Shown: positions 40,878 through 52,330 of the stretch, in pieces
Numbering within the stretch: the first letter of the stretch is position 1
How the letters are laid out: every line of letters begins with the position of its first letter
From: Elysia chlorotica
Lineage: Eukaryota; Mollusca; Gastropoda; Plakobranchidae
Length of the DNA: 64,000 nt
Assembly (NCBI GenBank): GCA_003991915.1
Contig: RQTK01001134.1
Span: 1-64,000, forward strand
Direction of reading: 5' to 3'
The notes under the pieces: model-generated
What the model was told of the DNA's origin: nothing
The model's database searches: none
The model's input: the letters and a program-made list of their open reading frames with translations, nothing else
Translations under genes and position numbers: made by a program

Positions 40878-41405
40878 CGCAGAGAATCAGAAATCAAAAC
40901 AAGGATTTTTAGATTGCACATACATGTATTAAGAACGAACTTGGTATTCAACATCATGATATGTATACTATAAGAAACAAAAGTAATGATAGGTAAACAA
41001 TTTATATGTAGTTGAGTTGAGTTGGTTTAACATTCAGCGTCAGCATTATATATGCTTTATTGTGGCCCTATGACTAACGTCTGACAATTTTATATGCACC
41101 ACACAGAGACAGTGCCTGGAGATGTCCCCTTCTGTTTCAGCCGTTCACATTATAATGGCACCCACCGAACCAGTAGGTAACAAAATATGACAAACAAATT
41201 TGCCATTCATGGTTTTCAAACCACAGACTTCTCAATGAGGTGACCAACACTCTACCAATTGCGCCAGTACACTCCCAGCGGAGAATCAGAAACAAAAAAA
41301 CAATGACTTACTGCACAGATAAGGAACATTCTTGGAATTAAATATCATGAATAGTTTACTTTAAGAAACAAACAAAAATGGTAGATAAACAATATTTATG
41401 TACTT
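40878..41405 (-). mobile_element. tRNA-derived SINE, copy C, between duplicated intron flanks
   Basis: The SINE occupies about 41011-41276 (minus), with a (GTTGA)n tail at 41011 and a head ending ...CACTCTACCAATTGCGCCAG. About 125 bp on each side are related: 40878-41010 and 41279-41405 share GAGAATCAGAAA, AAGAAACAAA and TAGGTAAACAATTTATATGTA-like sequence. The left flank adjoins the PTB exon acceptor at 40874. This is far longer than a normal SINE target-site duplication. Confidence 0.6.
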
Positions 41406-42095
41406 AGGGTCAAAACATGAGTTACTGAGATTTATTGAATATTTAAGGCATTCACAAAAAATGACTAGTTATTACGTTTGACTGTAACATTTTATATCTA
41501 TACAATTAACGACTCCAGTTTTTGGTTTCACATAAGAAAAACATATAAGAAATGTTTACCCTTTTTGGCTTTTGTCGTCATTTTTGTGAATCTTCACCAG
41601 CTATTCCTTTCAAGACAAAAAGAAATTCCTGAGGAAATGAGAAAAAAAAATCAACCATAACCAATACAAACAAACATTTGTGTGTAAACGAATATGCTAA
41701 AAGACATTGTTATTGAATTTTCATGTAGGGTAAGTTGTACAATCCATTTATATACAGACAGAAAAAAACGAACTTTGGGACATTTACTCAAGGTCTAACC
41801 CCTTGTTCAGATCTCAAAACTCATGGATACAAACAGCTGGCAGCTTAACAAACGAGGCAAGAAGAAATAGTAAATAAAGAGTTTAAAATAGTCGCAATTT
41901 GAACAAAAGCTGAAACACATAAGAAAATTTATACAGAAAAGCAATTATTAATTGACATGGAAGTTTTAAGGTAAGTGGACAGAGAAAACTAAAAAAAAAA
42001 TATTTTGAATAATGTAGAAAGAATATATCTTTGTCGGAGATAGAAAAGATATCTCCAAATTTAATGTTCCCTTTCTTTTAAGAAAATTCTTGGAA

Positions 42096-42243
42096 CTCAG
42101 AGAGGGATACCCGAGACATGACTAGTCCCATTATAACGACATCAATTCAATCAGTAGGGAAAAACCCTTCCTTCATAGTGAGACCTGAACCACGGACTTT
42201 CTGCATCGCCAGCCGATGCTCTAACCACTATGACTATTGGCAG
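42096..42243 (-). mobile_element. Degenerate tRNA-derived SINE fragment
   Basis: On the minus strand, CATAGTGGTTAGAGCATCGG followed by GTGGTTCAGGTCTC resembles tRNA A and B boxes, followed by CATTATAACGACATC-like family sequence. It is truncated. Confidence 0.5.
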
Positions 42244-43099
42244 AGTAAGATGAGTAATGGAGGGGGTGTTGGATATGGGTTGAGTACACTCTTAGAAAAA
42301 AAAAACGAATTGAACTTTTCACGAAAAGAGATAAAGGGGCAGACTATGTTGTTCTTGGAGAAGAGACAGGCAGATATGGTCAGAAGTGGAGAGACATTGA
42401 TGGTCTGAACAAAAAGGTTGTCCCAGTTCCCAGGGGGAGTAATCATAGAGGAAGTTTGTTGGTTGTGTAAACCCTGAGACAGTGTGAGAAATAAAATATG
42501 GGGGCTAAGGGCTCCGCTACATATGCGCCGATCGCAAGAGAGCAACGGCATTAGTACTGAGACTCTGACGGTTGATTAATTCTTTTACCAGTTGTTTCCA
42601 CGCAGTTCTTCTTTATTTAGAGAAAATAATTTGAGATCCCCTGAATATTACAGATATGTTCAAAGACCCGCCAATTAGATAAGGACACGAAACGTCACTA
42701 CAAAGTGTCAGAGCGTCGTTTGTACATAAGCCAAGAAAAAATAACAAAGTGACTCAGTATAAGTTGAGCATGAACGCAATGTTAGTGAACTAGTTGCAAA
42801 AACGATTGAAATGCTATTCGTTATTGGAGATACGTCGCTATGCCATTGATACATGATAAAGAAAAAAAAAACGTTACGATAAATGTAAAAAAAAATGAAA
42901 GGAAGAAACTCACAAAGACTCGAATATTACAGATACGTCGTTTTGCCATTGCGCAGCAATTTTAGATGGAAGACTGGCATTTCTACAAACACCCCCAGAA
43001 ACTTGAGCAGTTGGATGACTCTGGCAGTACGTTTATTTATATCTCTACACCAACGTAGTTTTAGCATGGCTTTGGTGAGTAACAAAATTTAGGCTTCCC

Positions 43100-43205
43100 A
43101 AGGAATCATGAGATGAAACAATCTGAGATTTGAAGCTCGGACATCCTACTCTCCATTCCCAAGCGCTATCGGTTGGACTATCTGGCGCTACCGTTGGAGG
43201 TAGGG
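43100..43205 (-). mobile_element. tRNA-like SINE head
   Basis: Minus-strand GCCAGATAGTCCAACCGATA, then GCGCTTGGG, then GAGCTTCAAATCTC has A-box- and B-box-like elements with tRNA spacing. It lacks a recognisable mature tRNA acceptor stem and is more likely a SINE head than a gene. A 22-bp direct duplication (GATAGATTATTCATATGTCTAC) follows at about 43257-43301. Confidence 0.4.
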
Positions 43206-45273
43206 TCAGAAGCTGGTGCTTATTGTGTCTCTTATTCATTGTTTCAAGCTGTTTGACGATAGATTATTCATATGTCTACGATAGATTATTCATATGTCTA
43301 CCTAAGTTCGATAAAAGGATGCAACTCTATATTCTCAGTCGCAATGTTCCCTAAAAGAGAAACCATAACTAGAGGTTCCGATGTAAGGATCCTAAACGGA
43401 ATTTTTTTTTTTTAAATAGAGGCGCTAGCCGGAAATCAGTCGTTTAGAAACTTCAACTGTGTTATTATTAAAGACTTAAAACTATAAGATTAATGTTAGA
43501 GACCTTAAGGAAACCTGTTAAAAAAAAAAAAAAATCCGCGTGGAAGTGTGTAGCAGTCCGCCTGAGGAGAGACGAGAGGGGGGCGTATGTATGGAAGTGG
43601 GTCACGCCGATAGTGATAACTGCCGACACACGCGCAGATATCATGTGTCTCGGGAAGCTAAAGATCTGCACCGGACGAACATCTTAAAGTCAAGGGCCCA
43701 GGCAATGCTCATTATGTTAAAATTGTACTGCAAACAACAAACAACTTTCCACTAAAAGTACAGATACAAAGAAAGAAAACACGTGACGGTCTCTTTATTG
43801 CTCTTAGCATTGATTTTGACCCAGCTTGTTCATATCTCTTTCTCGGGGCTTTTTTGGCACACCGTTTGCTGCTTTGATAAATGAATCGATATAAATTTCA
43901 ATTTTCTTTTTTTGGTCTTAAAACTGCCAGCTTTTCATAAATACAGTCTCCTAACCATAACTGCCTGATTTTTTTCCAGAATGTTTTCCTTCTTGTGACG
44001 ACACTGGTGTTGACTTAAGTCGGCAGTGATTGGTTGCCTGATTAGCATAAAGTAGCAGAGCTGTCAACCCAACCAACCAATAGAGGTTTAAAGAAATGTA
44101 ATAAATGTGAACCAATACATTTTGTGGTCACAATCGGCAGCTCTGGTGTATCGTGAACATCGTGGGCCGAGTTAACTCATCAATTTACTCATCACGTAGT
44201 AATGAACCAGCCAATCAGCAAGAATAACACCACACTTGCATAATGGAACATAATAAACCAAACTGTAACCAACCTCTCTTTTATCAGAACAACGTGCGTA
44301 TCGCCACTGTAGAGCAAAGCCAATATTACACCTAGTTGCCAATGACTGGAATGGCATACGTGTAATTACCACACGCACAAAATTAAATCGTCAGTGGCGA
44401 TAGAATAGTTTGTTATTTAAATTGGCGATTTTTTTTAGCGCACACAAAAAACAAATAAAGGGGGAGGGGGCGTGCTCCAACACAAAACTAGACGTGCAAA
44501 ACTGTCGAAAATACCGGCGGAAATATAGGTCGTATTGGAAAATAAGCCGTGTGCATCTAAGCGATTTATATGCCCACGTTTGGCTATGCACGAGTAAATT
44601 GAATCCCGAGGAAATAATACAACTAGAAATCTTCAAAGAAAATAGTGGCGTATCGTTAATTAGAAGTCACTAATTAAAAGTCCCGGTATAAGCACTGCTC
44701 CGCCTACCTGTGAGTCTAAACAACGTACTCCATTGTTAGAGACCAAATCCTCACAACCAGTTAATGATCGACCGATGTGCGCACTACGCACCACTAAGCA
44801 CTGGCCGATCCAGCGGACGCCAGATCAAGAGACGAAATCTACGGAGGCGGACGCGAGACAGCGGAAGACAATATATTCGTCTAAGCAAATCTCAAATCTC
44901 AAATCTCAAGTGCCATGCAGTGGTGGCGTGCGTCTTGGATTGCATGGACTGTGTGACAGTGTAGCAGTGCGACAATGTGAGTCTTGGTCTGGATACCTAA
45001 ATCTAGGAAGAAGTGCTGGCAAGATGTAGCGTCTATGTAGGATACTGTGACGTCGTGAGCAGGCCGGGCTGAGGTGGGCTGGGTGGGCTCTGACTAGTCT
45101 ATGCTTTAGCCTATCGTGGTAAGAAAGCGCTGTACTTGCGAGTTTTATCATCGCCTGTTATCTCAAGAAACGCGACCGTATCAGATTAGGTTGCTCCTTG
45201 GCCGGGATTGAGTAATGACAGTGATGTGTGTGCTAGTCAGTCTTTCTCTCTCTGTATGACTACAATTGTCTCT

Positions 45274-45304
<31 letters not shown>

Positions 45305-46300
45305 ATCTCTCTCTCGTATTTCTCTCTCCCTCTCTCTCTCTCTCTCGTATTTCTCTCTCTCTCACACACACAATCTTCGTCACTATATTTGTCTACCTCA
45401 CTCAATCTTTCCGCCTCTTTCGTCTTGTCTACAGCCTACATGAATTAAATCAAACTCGTAATCTGACTTTAATGAGAGATACGTCTATGAATAGAAATAA
45501 TTTTAAACGGTTGGACACGAATTAGTGTAAAAAACAACAATGAATAACCAAAGTCATTTTTAAAGCGAATATCGATGCCAATTATCTGACTTGAAAAATC
45601 GAGAAAGTTCTCGAATGTCCACTGGGTGTATGGGATGTAGTCCTCTCTTTATATTTCTATAACATAATTTGGGAGCTGATCATTAATTCGTTGTGAAAGT
45701 AAAAAGATTTAAGAAAGCCTTCGGGATCTTGCATCAGCAATTTTCGGAGAACAGAAGAAAAGGAGGAGGAGGATGAGGAGGAAGAGGAGGGGAGGAGGAG
45801 AAAGGGGGTGTGGAAGAATGATGGGTAGTAAAGATTAAGATATGGTGCCTCAAACGCGTATTGCTTTCATTTCAACGAGACCAACGTTGGGTGTAATTCG
45901 CATTGACACAACCGTGCTGTTATGTGAATTTAATCATAATCTTCGGATGCGCGATATAACACACAGATATTCTTGTCACGCCAAACAAGGCAAACAAGCC
46001 CTTGCGTTAAGCGAAGGTGTATGACGACCATAGGTTCTTAGGTGTGCTCAAGTGCCGAATAGAGACTTACAACCACCATAGAAAAGTGGGCGTAGACTTC
46101 ACTCTTCCAGCCAAGGAGATAACAGTTGTAAGGATGGTGTCTATCTAGATCTGTGAATCTGACCAAGGGTGACAGTGGCTGATTTCGCGTTGACTCCGTT
46201 TCGACTACCAAGACCCTTCAATCAAAGCAAACCTCTATCGATTGTTATGTATCTCTCTAAGATCCCGTTATCTGGAGGTATGCGAGTGTTATCTCCAACT
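43206..46300. other. Upstream region of Dab, no gene recognised
   Basis: Mixed-composition sequence with a (CT)n microsatellite at about 45268-45362 and a GAGGAG-rich patch at about 45760-45810. Several short open frames exist, but none resembles a protein I know or has a convincing exon context. Alternative Dab first exons could lie here. Confidence 0.4.
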
Positions 46301-46540
46301 CTAGCTAGCTAAGCGCCCATTGCTGTTGCATTACGTACAAGGCGAAACATGCAACTCACAAGTACAGTTTACACACACACACACGCACACACATTTGAAC
46401 AAGCCAAAGACTACCGGTTTTATTTTTTACTATATAGGTCAATTGTTTCCCAGAAGATTCATCTCATGTAATAATATGGCTAAGATTTGTTCTCAGGCGC
46501 ATGGTCGCCCTCAGCTTGATATCTCCACTTGTGTCCTAAT

Positions 46541-46798
46541 CACTGCCGCGCAAAACTTAACGAGTACCAATGTTTTTGTTATTACTGATGGTTGAGCTCA
46601 TCTTCCCCCTTTACTATATCTCTAACGCAGACGATTGTCGTAATACTACTACTACTACAACAACTTCTACTACTCCTACTCCTCCTACTCCTACTACTAC
46701 TCCTACTACTACTCCTACTCCTCCTACTCCTACTACTACTACAACTACCACTAATACTACTACTACTACAACTCCTACTACTCCTACTACTACTCCTC

Positions 46799-46858
<60 letters not shown>

Positions 46859-47090
46859 ATACTACTCCCGCTGCTGCTGTTACTAATTCTACTGCTATTG
46901 CAACTACTACTTCTACTCAGTCACCGCCACCACCAATACCACTACTACTACTGCTACTATTGCTGCGCTGCTGCTGCTGCTGCTGCACTGCCGCGCAAAA
47001 CTTAAAGAGTACAAGTGTTTTTGTTATTACTGATGGTAGAGCTCATCTTCCCGCTTTACTATAGACGCAGACGATTGTCGTTCCTACTAG

Positions 47091-47160
<70 letters not shown>

Positions 47161-47165
47161 GCTGC
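46541..47165. repeat. Duplicated 110-bp segment with (ACT)n microsatellites
   Basis: 46541-46650 (CTGCCGCGCAAAACTTAACG...) and 46987-47085 (CTGCCGCGCAAAACTTAAAG...) are about 90% alike. Each is followed by a long (ACT)n/(CCT)n tract, at 46640-46990 and 47085-47165. The whole is one tandem duplication with a period of about 446 bp. The Thr-rich and Leu-rich open frames come from the trinucleotide repeat. Confidence 0.85.
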
Positions 47166-48433
47166 TGCTTACATCATGTCATTACATGTGTTTCAGAAAA
47201 AGAAATGAAGAGGGTAATATTAATAGAAAAAAAATAAGATTTTATCCAAGTAAGATCTCAAGAGAATTAAAATTTCCACCTGGAAAGCGAGTAAGAATTA
47301 GAATGTAATAGATCTACTTAAGACACTTGAGTGTTTTTTTTTTTGCTTCCAAACTAACATTACATGTTAATGTAGACAGAAATAAGCAAAGGAAAGAGAA
47401 ACGGATGGAGTGCTATTTTTCTATTTTTTTTTTTTTAATATTTTTCTTTGGTTGATTGTACAATCCTAGGTTTTCCAAAGAATCAACAGCACCAGTTGAG
47501 TTCTAACCAGAGACCCTTACTGGGCAGTCAAGATCCGTAGCCAACTGCTTCTGGTCTGAATGTTTAGAAAGTTTCTAACTTCAATGCTCTCAAAAGCACT
47601 GCTTGGTATAATGATCATGGTGATGAAAATAATGATGTGATCTAATAAACGGTTGTGAATTTTAATAATTAATAATGATGTTACTGTAACAGTAATTCTG
47701 GATTCTTAATTTTTTGAAGATGATAATAGTGGTAACAAATATACAGGATGATTAGAGCAGGGGTTGGCAGAGATCAGGATGATTGGTATGATGATGATGA
47801 TAAGGGGAACAGAAGAAAAATTTAGTGTGATAAACTTAAGGACAAAATCTTTTTTAACCATGTATTGTATATCATGCAAAACCTATTATTTATTTATTTT
47901 GCTTTTACAGGTATCATTGAACATTTTTTTTTCACGTTCAAAAGTTTAATTGGATTAACCATTCAACCAATAAGGGCTACTCTATAATATGATTTAGAGC
48001 CTTCTTTATATGCAAAAGAAAAAGAAGAGAGGAACATGAGAGCAGTATGAGAAACAATCTTTATCCTGTGACATAAATAAATAATCTTTGTTCACTATCT
48101 TTCAGACTTTCGTTGTATTTGTAAGAAAAAAAAATTGACAAAATAATGCCACTCGACATTTTCTTTAACAAGCCTTTTTAGTTTGATGAGATCTCTGAAT
48201 ATAAAACTTAAAAGCCATTATTTACAAATGTTGGAAAGTAGACAAGAAAGTAGCGGTACAACATGTAAAACCTGTAGCTCAAGATAGTGGAGTAAATTCA
48301 GGTAACACAAAACTTGAAAAGTTATCAACTAATTTAATATGCTTTTTGAAAAGGTGTTTGTATAAATTGTAGGTTTTCTCTGACTTAATGTTTGATGGAT
48401 CAGTCATTGTGAAGCAAGAGTTTCTGGTCTTAC

Positions 48434-48531
48434 CTGTCTTTGACTTTCCTCAAATCTGCCTGAGGTTGCGTGTTTGCCACAGTGTTACAAATCAAGCCAG
48501 CTTCCCTCTTCACTGGGATATCATTTTGACC
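48434..48531 (-). other. Dab: Candidate 5' exon of Dab
   Basis: A 98-bp block with acceptor CTCTAACAG and donor AAAGACAG/GTAAGACC on the minus strand. Joined to the exon at 40874 its last bases read GKSKTD then EVDVTRFEG, close to vertebrate GSEKTDEYLLARFKG. However, a TGA lies immediately upstream of the GGA codon in that frame and no ATG follows it. It could be a 5' UTR exon, or only its last 15 bp could be coding as a micro-exon. Confidence 0.4.
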
Positions 48532-49099
48532 CTGTTAGAGAGAATAAATAATAAAATAAAAAAACTTCTTTTAAGAACTCAATTAATAATAATTTTGCAC
48601 AAAAAAACTTATTAAAAAATCTAAATATATGATACAATCAAGACTGAAAGTTTTTTGGCCCTACTTGTTTTCTTACAATGGATCACTTTTTATGCTATAG
48701 AGAGAGTGTCTTGTTTTCAAGTCTCATTAAGAATAAAAAATCATTCAACTGTGTGGAGAAGAAAAAATTTAAGGACTACAAGAAAACCCTGCTTTCTCTT
48801 GTCCCAAGATCTTCATTCCTGAAGTTAAAAAATCTAAACAAATGTTGTGGGCATGACGATTAAAAAGGACAGGTTTGATCTACCCGAAAGACAAATCAAG
48901 TGATTATAACTGCCAGATTGTTATCTAGGTTGTATAATGTGCTATCTAATTCCTAAAATACTCTAGATAACTCTTAAGTATTTAAGAAATAACAGGGCTT
49001 TATCGGGGCAACATGCTTTTTCCACTCCCCTACCACTTTAACTGCAAACAGATACAATTGTGTAAACAACCCCTGATATGATAATTTAGATATTGATTG

Positions 49100-52030
49100 A
49101 AGCACTCCTTTTTGGGTAGGCAAATAGGTGTTTGGAGCTGAACACAACCTTTAAGCTGTTAACATAAGTTTACAGCTCACCAAAATCTAGAATTCAGATC
49201 TAGATATGTCTTTATTTGGGGGATAGATCTAGAAAATATGATTTTAAAGTGTGAACAATCATTTGTCTGACCATGGGAAATTGATTAAATCAATATTTAT
49301 AATTAGTGTTATATATACAAACTTTATTTTTCCACCATACTTTAAGAACGCCTTACTTGATGTTTACGATGACATCTATCTATGTACACATACTCACTAA
49401 TATTATATACAATGAATCATAACATTGATCTTTAGAGGGCTTTAGAAATGTAGATCTATGAATTGTTAACAGACAATACAATTCCATTTTTCACATAAAA
49501 ATGCGCAGCCCCCAAAGCAATTTCACACTATGATTTTCAAGAGCATGCATTCAGACAATTTTTCACAGGCCTATTGTTATTTTTTACCCAATGGAGTGTA
49601 CTTGCTGTTACACGATTGTGTACCTAAAAGTAAAAAGAGTGATCTCAACCAAGATGTCAGAAATAGTGAAAGTATAGACAGACTGTAATGTACTAGCCCA
49701 TCTACGACTGAGACCCATCTGTACTGCAAAAATTATAGCTTATATATATTATGGGCTGAATTTAGAGATTTTATAAAAACATGTTTATAACATTACTTGT
49801 CTTTTAACACTCTGGTTTGATGCTGGGTCTATATGCACTTGTCCAAATTTTGCTACATAGTAAATATCATCTAGTGCTTCTGATTAATAGGCTTGATGAT
49901 TATAAACAATGTCTAGGCCCTATCGAACCATTCTACTTAAGACAGTAATTATCTTTCTTTAGACCTAGGAAACATTAAATTACGATATAACTTAGCTTTA
50001 TTTAACTGCAAAACAAAAGAATTTGATTGGAACAAAAAATACTCAAACAGTGCATAGCAAACTTTGGTCCAAAACACTAGGCCTACATGTAGGCTAGTGC
50101 ATTATAGCAAAATTTGGACAAAAACCCATGTAGGATAAAGAAACAGAAACACAGGGTCTAGATCTAGTGTGTAAAGACACTACCTTGGTTTGGTGCATAC
50201 AAAAATCAGAGTTGAAAAAACACACAGTCATCTAGCCCCAATAAATTAGATCTAGGCCTAGATCTAGTCTAGACCTATGCTCTAGAAGATATGCGTTTAG
50301 TTCCAGATTGATTGCATCTTCTCTAGAATCTAGTTCAATAAGTTTAGGTGTAGATCGAACTCTAGATCTAAATCTAAGCTAGAATTAGATAGATTTTGAT
50401 CTAAAATCTAGCTAGATCTAGTGTCTAGATCTGGAATTAGTTCGAAGTCAGTAGATTCTAGATCTAGATCTAACTTAGCTATAGATCTATGCATCCTCAC
50501 CAATTCCTTCTGAATCTTCAAGAGTCCGAATCTATGTTGTATGATTCCAATGTGGGTCTCATTAGTATTGAGTCTAGATTTAGAAAAAAAAATCTAGACT
50601 TTATTAGAAATCTATGTTCAGCTTGGTCAGAGAAGCTTGGCCCAATAACATGCCTGAACGTTTGAAAAGAGGAAACGAAGGTGAAAAAATTATTTTACTG
50701 CTAAGAAAAACCCGAATGCCCCACCCCCTGAATTTGACCTTTAACCTTAGTCAAGGGCGGATTGCTTCCCGTCTTTTCAAAATAATAATTGTTCAAGTTT
50801 TGGAATAGGAAAACAAGAAGATTATTCATTATTTATATAAATCAGAGTACATGTCATATTACCGGTGGTGAAGATGAAATTAACCAATCCTTAATTTTAA
50901 CAAGTCACAAGCAGTAGTTTCATGTCTTAGTTCTTTTTTTTTTTTACATCTACCTAAGATACACACTGATGATAATTTATTTTCAGCAAAAAAGCTTTTT
51001 TTAGAAGGTATTTTTTGTACTTCAAATTGTACGTCCCATGAATAATTGCTTTTCATATAAACTTTGGATTTTACATTATTAAAATAATCTTGTCGTCAAT
51101 GAGTTAAAAGACAAATAATTATAATTATATTATGTAAAACGTGATGCACGGCGTTCTGCCCCCCTTTTCCACCAGTACTATACTATTTCAGTTCCGCCGT
51201 GTTGTGACATCACTGAGCTCTCTAGTGCTATTACCATGATGGTAAAAGTCAACTTGCAAAAAAAAAGAGAACAATTATAGTAATTTGAGAGAATTATTAG
51301 CTTTTTGTTTATTGTACAGTATTGTAAATACTGCAAATATCTCTTCATAATTATATAAGAGAGTTCTTTAACTTATTGAAAAGCTTTAAATCTGCGCTGT
51401 GCATTCATTTATCCCACTTGCCATTTAGCATAGGAAAGAAACTTAAAAAATCTGGCTTGACTAAATCGAAAATAAGAACCGGAGATTTTACTGGTCTTCG
51501 ACCGAAATCTGGTTCTCCCGGCAACTTTATCTTCATTCTTTTTCCAACCAGAAGAAGACTATCTATAAAGTTGTGTGAAAATCGTGTGTTACAGTTAGAA
51601 AAAAGTATACAGTTATTAATCTAGATCTATATATTGCGGTGAGTTTGTTTTTGTTATATTCAGTATCGGATTTATATTTTAGATTCAGACCATTTATACC
51701 AATCTCATTTTACGGGAACCAAAACAACGTGCCTAGAGTCTAGCTAAATCTAGAATGATATCTAGAGCCTAGATCTAATATATAGATCTACCATCGATAG
51801 AAGTCAAGAACCAGAAGATCTAGATGTTAGATCTAGACATTTTAAGGATCTTAAACTTGATCTGACATCATGTGTCTGTGAACAATTTTGTTAATTTTTT
51901 ATTCAATGAGTAATGCTGCTTAGAACTTGAGGGAGGGTAGTGAGGAGTCTGGAGAACACCATAAACACCCAACGTCAGAAGCAAACTACTTACTGTTAAA
52001 CTAGATCTAGATTCTAGATTCTAGCAAGAA
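49100..52030. repeat. AGATCTAG-word-rich spacer between Dab and RCC1
   Basis: Nested palindromic words (AGATCTAGATCTAG, TCTAGATC and relatives) are scattered densely, especially at 50150-50480, 51735-51850 and 52000-52030. The same words occur near 15050 and 16570 at the CALR/C19orf44 promoter region. No coding region was recognised. The promoters of RCC1 (+) and Dab (-) probably lie here. Confidence 0.6.
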
Positions 52031-52179
52031 GGTGAACAGTAGATTGGATGCTCCAATTTCATCCTGCTTACAGTCAGGGAACTCAATACTCCTTTTCAGA
52101 CGGACCTTGTCTCTCAAAGGGCGAGTTCTGAGACGGAGACCACAGCACCATATATAGGCCTATTTGTTTTTTGTAATTG

Positions 52180-52273
52180 AATCCCTCCCACTCGCCCATT
52201 TGTATGATTTGATAACCCACCGACCTATTTGATTGCTCAAAGGATAGGGACAACCAAGTTAAGTAGTGCCCAC
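52180..52273. mobile_element. Solo MITE end beside RCC1
   Basis: CTCCCACTCGCCCATTTGTA, then TTGATTGCTCAAAGGATAGG, then AAGTTAAGTAGTGCCCAC matches the right end of the element at 15106-15641 in diverged form. The partner end was not found nearby. Confidence 0.5.
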
Positions 52274-52330
52274 TTCTAATCAGGGTTGATTTTAGATTTT
52301 TTTTTTTTTCCTTTTTTTTTCTTTCTAGCT

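Noticed and set aside
43100-43205. Functional tRNA gene
   Set aside because: A- and B-box-like words are present, but the acceptor stem and anticodon arm do not fold cleanly; a SINE head is more likely.
44733-45151. Open frames on both strands near 45 kb
   Set aside because: No known domain, no splice context, and both strands are open over the same stretch, as expected for GC-richer non-coding DNA.
46570-47308. Thr-rich and Leu-rich frames
   Set aside because: Products of the (ACT)n microsatellite read in different frames.
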